This document shows positions 58,928 through 64,000 of a stretch of 64,000 nt of DNA, in pieces. Each line of letters opens with the position of its first letter. The stretch's first letter is position 1. The notes under the pieces are model-generated. The model made no database searches, had not been told where the DNA came from, and saw only the letters and a program-made list of their open reading frames with translations. The stretch comes from JBCDCE01 sp039182515 (GTDB lineage Bacteria > Pseudomonadota > Alphaproteobacteria > Rhodobacterales > Rhodobacteraceae): positions 62,001 to 126,000 of the forward strand of contig JBCDCE010000001.1 of NCBI GenBank assembly GCA_039182515.1. Reading direction: 5' to 3'. A program made the position numbers and the translations under genes.

Positions 58928-59695
58928 ATGACAGATCCTGCCACGCATCCGCTCGTTTTACCTGCTTTTGTCCTTGTGCGCCCGCAAATGGGCGAAAATA
59001 TCGGCGCAAGCGCACGCGCAATGTTGAACTTCGGGTTAGACCGCATGCGCATCGTGGATCCGCGGGACGGCTGGCCCAATCCGAAAGCTGTGGCCATGGC
59101 CAGTGGCGCTGGCCGGGTCTTGGACGCAGCACAGGTAACGTCAAACACCGCCGAAGCCGTGGCCGACTGTGACTACGTAGTGGCGACAACCGCCCGTGCG
59201 CGCGGGCTCACGGCAGAGATCCTCAGCCCCGAAGAGGCCATGACCCGCCTTTGGCAAAAGGCCCAAGCGGGGCAGAAAACGGCCGTACTGTTTGGGCCGG
59301 AACGCGCGGGGCTCGAAAACGACGATATCGCGCGCGCAAATGCGCTCGTGAACGTGCCCGTTAATCCCGAATTTGCCTCGCTTAATCTTGCGCAATGTGT
59401 GCTTTTGATGGGCTATGAGTGGCGCAAAGCGGCACTCGAGACCCAGCCCAGCCGGATGGATTTGGGCAAATCAGAATGGGCCCCCCAAGTAGAGATCGAA
59501 CATTTGGCCCAGCATTTTGAAGATAGGCTCGAGACCGCAGGCTTTTTCTTTCCAGAGCACAAAGCGCCCGGCATGAAGATCAATCTGCGCAATCTTTGGA
59601 GCCGTATGCCGCTCACACGCTCAGATGTGCAGATGTTCCATGGTATGTTGCGTCAGATCGTCTGGTGGAAAGAAAACGACGATACAAAGCGTTGA
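58928..59695 (+). CDS. trmJ: tRNA/rRNA methyltransferase of the TrmJ/SpoU family
   Basis: A 255-residue SPOUT-class 2'-O-methyltransferase, probably acting at tRNA position 32. The N-terminal LVRPQMGENIGASARAMLNFGLDRMRIVDPRDGWPN and later AVLFGPERAGLENDDIARAN and VPVNPEFASLNLAQCVLLMGYEW are the three SpoU motifs. ATG 58928 is chosen; the GTG-like frame upstream (58919) adds only three residues. ctaA follows 52 bp downstream after a small CCCGGC-AA-GCCGGG palindrome at 59699-59712. Confidence 0.88.
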   Translation: MTDPATHPLVLPAFVLVRPQMGENIGASARAMLNFGLDRMRIVDPRDGWPNPKAVAMASGAGRVLDAAQVTSNTAEAVADCDYVVATTARARGLTAEILSPEEAMTRLWQKAQAGQKTAVLFGPERAGLENDDIARANALVNVPVNPEFASLNLAQCVLLMGYEWRKAALETQPSRMDLGKSEWAPQVEIEHLAQHFEDRLETAGFFFPEHKAPGMKINLRNLWSRMPLTRSDVQMFHGMLRQIVWWKENDDTKR

Positions 59696-59747
59696 AGCCC
59701 CGGCAAGCCGGGATTAGGTTGCGCTTCAAGCTGAGGGAGGCGCTGTG

Positions 59748-60893
59748 ATGGCCCAGAAACGCTCGATTTTTGAAGAGGTTGGCACCGAGAAATCTGAAGA
59801 GGTTGCCAAAACCTCCGCCGGCGTGATCGACCGGGCTGCGCAACGCGGCGCGCGCGGGCCAATCCGGGCTTGGCTCATGGTGCTTTTTGCGCTGGTTGTG
59901 GTGATGATCACAGTGGGTGGGCTGACACGTCTGACAGACAGCGGGTTGTCGATCACCGAATGGCGCCCGGTCACAGGAGCGATGCCGCCAATGTCAGCTG
60001 CCGCCTGGGACAGCGAGTTTGCCAAATATCAAGAGATCGACGAGTTCAAGCTGCAAAATAGTGAAATGAGCTTGGCGGAGTTTAAAGTCATCTACTGGTG
60101 GGAATGGGGCCACCGGCAATTGGGCCGTGTTATTGGACTCGTTTGGGCCCTAGGCTTTGCCTATTTCTACATCCTCAAACAGATCCCCGCCGGTTGGACA
60201 GGCCGCCTCTTGCTGCTGGGCGCACTTGGGGGCGCGCAGGGGGCAATTGGCTGGTGGATGGTGGCCAGTGGGCTGGAAAGCGGCCAGCTTGATGTGAAGT
60301 CTTACCGTCTCGCCACGCATCTGGGCCTGGCCTTTGTGATTTTGGGTGTCATCGCTTGGTTTGTCCTAAAACTTGGCCGTACGGAGGCAGAGCTTTTGCA
60401 AGCACGCCGCGCGCAAGACCGCAAACTCTGGGGCATGAGCACGGGCCTTTTGCATATGAGCTTTGTACAGATCCTGCTGGGTGCTTTGGTGGCCGGGATT
60501 GATGCAGGCCGCACCTACAATGATTGGCCCACAATGGCGGGAGGTTTTTTACCGCCTGAACCGTTCCGGCTCGAGCCCTGGTGGCGCAACTTTTTTGAAG
60601 AGGCTGGCCTTGTGCAATTTATCCACCGGATCTGGGGATACCTGCTTTTGGGCCTTGGGATCGGTGTTTGGATGGCGGCGCGGAAATCGGCCAATGGGGC
60701 CACGCGCTTTGCCTTTAACGCAGCCTTTGCCATGCTCTTGGTCCAAATTGCCATCGGTGTAATCACGGTTCTCTATATTGCGCCGCTGCACCTCGCGATT
60801 TTGCACCAGTTCGGAGCCATACTGCTCTGGGTTTTGATTCTGCGCGCGCGCTTTTTGTCAGGCTATCCGTTGGCCCAATCCTTGAGAGGGTAA
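59748..60893 (+). CDS. ctaA: Heme A synthase
   Basis: Oxidises the C8 methyl of heme O to the formyl of heme A for aa3-type cytochrome oxidase, in the inner membrane. The 381-residue protein has about eight helices and a soluble N-terminus of 40 residues. VGGLTRLTDSGLSITEWRPV after the first helix and WWEWGHRQLGRVIGLVWALG contain conserved heme-ligand histidines; GIDAGRTYNDWPTMAGGF and FIHRIWGYLLLG mark the second half. GGGAGG precedes ATG 59748. It is followed 4 bp later by the carboxypeptidase gene. Confidence 0.94.
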   Translation: MAQKRSIFEEVGTEKSEEVAKTSAGVIDRAAQRGARGPIRAWLMVLFALVVVMITVGGLTRLTDSGLSITEWRPVTGAMPPMSAAAWDSEFAKYQEIDEFKLQNSEMSLAEFKVIYWWEWGHRQLGRVIGLVWALGFAYFYILKQIPAGWTGRLLLLGALGGAQGAIGWWMVASGLESGQLDVKSYRLATHLGLAFVILGVIAWFVLKLGRTEAELLQARRAQDRKLWGMSTGLLHMSFVQILLGALVAGIDAGRTYNDWPTMAGGFLPPEPFRLEPWWRNFFEEAGLVQFIHRIWGYLLLGLGIGVWMAARKSANGATRFAFNAAFAMLLVQIAIGVITVLYIAPLHLAILHQFGAILLWVLILRARFLSGYPLAQSLRG

Positions 60894-60897
60894 ATCC

Positions 60898-62373
60898 ATG
60901 TCAGTCTATTCAGAAATGATGGGCTTTGCCCGCGAAACGGCCGCTTTAGAACAGGTCGCTGGGCGGCTTGGCTGGGATCAAGAAACCATGATGCCGCGCG
61001 GCGCCGCACCGCAACGCGCCGAAGAGCTTTCGGCCTTAGAAGCGGTCCTGCACGCCCGGCGCAGCGATCCGCAAATGGCAGACTGGCTGAGCGCTATGGA
61101 GGGCGAAGGCCCGAGCGACGCCGTGTCTCAAGCTAATATCGCGCATCTCCATCGTGTGTATGATCGTGCGTCAAAAGTGCCTGCAGACCTCGCCAAAGCG
61201 CTGGCGAAAGAAACCTCGCTGGCACAAGGTGTCTGGGCTGAGGCGCGCGCCGGTGAAGATGTGGCGAAGTTCTTGCCGAGCCTGTCTCATCTCATTGAGC
61301 TCAAACGCGAAGAGGCCGCAGCCCTTGCCAGCGGTGGCCCGCTTTACGATGCGCTTTTGAATGACTTTGAGCGTGGTGCCACGGAAGCTGACTTGACCCA
61401 GCTCTTTGCTGATCTGCGACCGCGTTTGGTCGCTCTGCGCGCAGCCATGCTCGACGCACCGCAGCCGCACAAACTCGAAGGCAGTTTCAACGAGACGCAG
61501 CAATTGGCATTGAGCCAAAAACTGGCGGAGACCTTTGGCTACGACATGGCCCATGGGCGCATCGACAAAGCCGTGCATCCGTTCTCGTCAGGCTCGGGCC
61601 TCGATGTTCGCATCACAACCCGCACAGAGCTGAGTGATCCGTTCAACTGTCTCTACTCAACGATCCACGAAGTGGGCCATGCGTGCTATGAGCAGGGCGT
61701 GTCCCAGGACTATGCGCTCAGCCCTCTGGGGGGCGGCGTGTCGATGGGTGTGCATGAAAGCCAATCGCGGTTCTATGAAAACCAGATTGGCCGTAGCGCG
61801 GGCTTTTGCGCTTGGCTCTATGACGAGATGACGGCCGTGTTTGGAGATATGGGGCTTGAGGGCCCTGATGCCTTTTTCAAGGCAGTGAACCGCGTGGAGA
61901 CGGGCTTTATCCGCACCGAAGCGGACGAGGTTCATTACAACCTTCATGTGCTTTTGCGCTACGATCTCGAGCGCGATTTGATCTCGGGTGCGCTGGATGT
62001 TGCGGATCTTGAAGAGGCCTGGAACACGCGGTTTGAAGCGGACTTTGGCCGCACGGTCGACAAGCCTTCCAATGGGCTTTTGCAAGACGTGCATTGGTCG
62101 GTCGGGCTGTTTGGCTACTTCCCCACCTATACGCTTGGCAACGTCTATGCGGGCTGTCTCAATGCGGCGATGGTGGCAGATCTGGGCACGCAAGAGGCTT
62201 CTTATGCCAAGGGAGACGTAAAGGCCGCCACGGATTGGATGCGCCGCCACGTGCAGGTCCACGGCGGGCTCTATGAACCTCGGGATGTCATCGCACGCGC
62301 CACGGGTGAAGCGCCAAGCGTGGCACCACTGCTCGATTATCTCGACGAAAAATTTGCGCGCGTAGCGGGATAG
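60898..62373 (+). CDS. Carboxypeptidase M32 (thermostable carboxypeptidase 1 family)
   Basis: A 491-residue all-helical cytosolic metallocarboxypeptidase removing C-terminal amino acids. The zinc motif HEVGH appears in YSTIHEVGHACYEQG (about 255-265), with the downstream glutamate ligand expected in GVHESQSRFYENQIG. GWDQETMMPRGAAPQRAEEL near the N-terminus and LLQDVHWSVGLFGYFPTYTLG near the C-terminus are family landmarks. It follows ctaA after 4 bp and is probably in the same transcript; its stop converges on dsbB. Confidence 0.93.
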   Translation: MSVYSEMMGFARETAALEQVAGRLGWDQETMMPRGAAPQRAEELSALEAVLHARRSDPQMADWLSAMEGEGPSDAVSQANIAHLHRVYDRASKVPADLAKALAKETSLAQGVWAEARAGEDVAKFLPSLSHLIELKREEAAALASGGPLYDALLNDFERGATEADLTQLFADLRPRLVALRAAMLDAPQPHKLEGSFNETQQLALSQKLAETFGYDMAHGRIDKAVHPFSSGSGLDVRITTRTELSDPFNCLYSTIHEVGHACYEQGVSQDYALSPLGGGVSMGVHESQSRFYENQIGRSAGFCAWLYDEMTAVFGDMGLEGPDAFFKAVNRVETGFIRTEADEVHYNLHVLLRYDLERDLISGALDVADLEEAWNTRFEADFGRTVDKPSNGLLQDVHWSVGLFGYFPTYTLGNVYAGCLNAAMVADLGTQEASYAKGDVKAATDWMRRHVQVHGGLYEPRDVIARATGEAPSVAPLLDYLDEKFARVAG

Positions 62374-62386
62374 TCCAAAACCTGCG

Positions 62387-62854
62387 CTAAGCGGGCTTTC
62401 GGCGCGCCGCCGCAAGCCAGAGACCAACCAAAACCAAGCTGATAAGCGCGTTCCACCCAGGCATTGAAATGCCCAGCATGGACCACGCGATCTCGTCGCA
62501 CATGACGATCCCTGTTGGTTCAGCTGTTGACAGTAAGTCACCGCCCGAAAGGCCTGAAAGTGACGCACCGCCCGAGCACGAACTGGGGCCTTCCCACCAC
62601 TTTTGCTCGACACCGACGTGGTATGCGCCGATCCCCGCTGTAATCAGCGCCGCCAAAGCGCCAAGCCAAGCCAGGGCTCGGAGGCGGAAGGCCAAGGCCA
62701 AAGCGGCGATGGTGATTGCGGCGGCATGGGGCCAACGCTGCCAAAGGCACATTTTACAGGGGGCTAACCCCCCCAAATGCTGAAAGGCATAAGCCCCGCC
62801 CAAAAGCGCAATGGACCCTAAAGCGGCGAGGACAATCAGACGATGGGTTGTCAT
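62387..62854 (-). CDS. dsbB: Disulfide bond formation protein DsbB
   Basis: A 155-residue four-helix inner-membrane protein that reoxidises DsbA with quinone. The first cysteine pair Cys33/Cys36 is in APCKMCLWQRWPH, and the second pair is Cys93 (SSCSGG) and Cys119 (VMCDEIAWS) in the second periplasmic loop. Its ATG overlaps the stop of the upstream VTT-domain gene by four bases, so the two are co-translated. Confidence 0.92.
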   Translation of the reverse strand: MTTHRLIVLAALGSIALLGGAYAFQHLGGLAPCKMCLWQRWPHAAAITIAALALAFRLRALAWLGALAALITAGIGAYHVGVEQKWWEGPSSCSGGASLSGLSGGDLLSTAEPTGIVMCDEIAWSMLGISMPGWNALISLVLVGLWLAAARRKPA

Positions 62855-63429
62855 AGGTACTTCACGGCATAAAAACCGAGCGCCAGGACGATCAGAAAGA
62901 GCGTGAACATAAGGCCCAAGCGCTTCTCAATAAAGTCGCGGATGGGTGCGCCGAAGTAGTACAAGAGCCCTGCGATGGCGAAAAAACGGATGCCACGCGC
63001 CAGGATTGAGGTCGCCACAAAAGTGCCCAAGGGCATGCCTGTCCAGCCCGACATGATCGTGATGACCTTGTAAGGGAAGGGCGTAATGCCTGCGCCCAAA
63101 ACGGCCCAAAACCCTAGGTCATTAAAGCGGGCATTGAACTCCGCCATGCGTTCGCCTTTGCCCATAGCTTCCAAAATCGGTTGTCCGATCGTCTCGAAGG
63201 CAAAAGCCCCGATCAGATACCCAAAGAGCCCACCCAAAACAGAGGCCACAAGGCAAACACCAGCGATCAAAAACGCGCGGTTGGGGCGCGCGATGATCAT
63301 TGGGATCATGATGATATCCGGCGGAATCGGAAAGACGGAGGACTCAATAAAAGAGATGAAGGCCAGAAACCAAAGCGCGTGTTTATGCTCGGCCAACGAC
63401 ATGGTCCAGTCGTAAAGTCGTTTGATCAT
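62851..63429 (-). CDS. YqaA/DedA-like membrane protein (VTT domain)
   Basis: A 192-residue SNARE-associated/VTT-domain protein with about five hydrophobic segments. SFIESSVFPIPPDIIMIPMI and GGLFGYLIGAFAFETIGQPIL are family motifs, and GITPFPYKVITIMSG follows in the second half. Relatives are implicated in phospholipid flipping or membrane homeostasis; the exact function is unknown. ATG 63429 has AGGAG 7 nt upstream; the open frame continues to 63849 as a shadow of the opposite gene. It precedes dsbB with an ATGA overlap. Confidence 0.88.
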   Translation of the reverse strand: MIKRLYDWTMSLAEHKHALWFLAFISFIESSVFPIPPDIIMIPMIIARPNRAFLIAGVCLVASVLGGLFGYLIGAFAFETIGQPILEAMGKGERMAEFNARFNDLGFWAVLGAGITPFPYKVITIMSGWTGMPLGTFVATSILARGIRFFAIAGLLYYFGAPIRDFIEKRLGLMFTLFLIVLALGFYAVKYL

Positions 63430-63544
63430 TCGGGGCTCCTGGCTGCTCTGCGGGCCTTTTGCCCGCGCAGGGGATGGCGCGTCAAGCTTGGCCTGCGGCC
63501 TTTCGCAGGTTAGGCTCAAGATAAGGGAACGCAGGGAGTGGGTT

Positions 63545-64000
63545 ATGAAGTGGCAAGGGCGCAGAGGGAGCCGAAACATCGAAGATCGCCGCCGGTCTGG
63601 TGGGGGCTCTGGCATGGGCAGAGGCGGCAAAGCCGGGATTGGTGGGATCGGTGCTGTCCTGGTCGTTGTGATCGGCCTCTTCTTAGGGGTCGATACCAGC
63701 TTTCTTCTCGACGGCAGCAGTGGTCTGACAACAGGCAGCAGCTCTTCTGAAATCACACCGGAAGATGAAGCCGCTGGCCAGTTTGTCAGCGTGACGCTCG
63801 CCGATACTGAAGTGATTTGGAGCGAAATTTTCCGCAGCCAAGTGGGCAAACCCTACAGGCCTGCAACCCTTGTGCTCTTTAAGGGAGCGACACAAAGCCC
63901 CTGCGGCGGCGCAAACGGCGCTTCTGGTCCGTTTTATTGTCCCGCGGATCGCAAAGCCTATCTCGATACGGATTTCTTCACCACGATGTCCCGCCAAATG
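63545..64000 (+). CDS. Neutral zinc metallopeptidase (YpfJ family), 3' end outside window
   Basis: The first 152 codons of a PF04228-type zinc metallopeptidase. MKWQGRRGSRNIEDRRSG, a Gly-rich stretch, one transmembrane helix (about 38-56) and an acidic Ser/Gly linker are followed by the catalytic-domain start, including WSEIFRSQVGKPYRPATLVLF and SPCGGANGASGPFYCPADRKAYLDTDFF, which are diagnostic. The HEYGH-type zinc site lies beyond base 64000. It is divergent from the VTT-domain gene, with 115 bp between starts. Confidence 0.88.
   Translation, partial: MKWQGRRGSRNIEDRRRSGGGSGMGRGGKAGIGGIGAVLVVVIGLFLGVDTSFLLDGSSGLTTGSSSSEITPEDEAAGQFVSVTLADTEVIWSEIFRSQVGKPYRPATLVLFKGATQSPCGGANGASGPFYCPADRKAYLDTDFFTTMSRQM

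Noticed and set aside
63430..63849. Upstream extension of the VTT-domain protein frame
   Set aside because: It is antisense to the start of the zinc metallopeptidase gene; a good ribosome-binding site supports ATG 63429.

Overview
The window looks like chromosomal DNA of a marine alphaproteobacterium of the Roseobacter group (Rhodobacterales). Supporting signs are: a split corrinoid/methyl-THF gene cluster instead of an intact metH; an L21 ribosomal protein with the helix-hairpin-helix tail seen in this order; chpT of the CtrA phosphorelay; the ornithine-lipid genes olsBA; several tripartite (TTT) and TRAP carboxylate transporters; and a VPLPA-CTERM secreted protein. No phage, CRISPR array or transposase was seen.

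Layout. 1-4 kb: zwf (5' end outside the window), pgl and pgi, with a converging thioesterase. 4-7.6 kb: an SLC13/RCK permease, then an AT-richer stretch with one cysteine-rich lipoprotein and tRNA-Gly(CCC). 7.7-12.3 kb (minus strand): a one-carbon cluster of a PF13769 protein, a MetF-like reductase, a methyl-THF:corrinoid methyltransferase, a small conserved protein and a RamA-like corrinoid reactivator, probably parts of a split methionine synthase. 12.5-16.6 kb: ppx, rlmE, glpK and a GST. 16.7-25.1 kb: carboxylate module 1 (tctCBA, two AbrB-type membrane proteins, MmgE/PrpD and a divergent class III CoA-transferase). 25.3-32.7 kb: a DUF475 protein, a TRAP system (DctP plus fused DctQM), a GMC dehydrogenase and a divergent IclR regulator. 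32.7-39.7 kb: a VPLPA-CTERM protein with an abnormal tail, then FIST protein, LOV hybrid histidine kinase, NarL-type regulator and a coiled-coil membrane protein, followed by a possible three-hairpin small RNA. 39.9-49.3 kb: a ThDP enzyme and carboxylate module 2 (tctCBA, CoA-transferase and citryl-CoA-lyase-like enzyme on minus; AtuA-like protein and DUF4387 divergent on plus), ending in a broken FAD monooxygenase beside tRNA-Ser(CGA). 49.5-64 kb: mostly housekeeping genes (DUF2059, rplU-rpmA, GNAT, obgE-proB-proA, chpT, DUF3553, olsBA, thiE-like, trmJ, ctaA, M32 carboxypeptidase, dsbB, VTT-domain protein, start of a zinc metallopeptidase).

The most interesting systems are the FIST/LOV-kinase/response-regulator block, whose LOV domain keeps the photoactive cysteine and flavin-contact residues; carboxylate module 2, which reads as import, CoA activation and retro-Claisen cleavage of an unidentified organic acid; and the corrinoid cluster with two perfect back-to-back hairpins before the reactivator gene. 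An approximately 80-bp palindromic repeat occurs twice, both times between convergent genes. All functional calls rest on reading the sequence and remembered family features; no searches were run.
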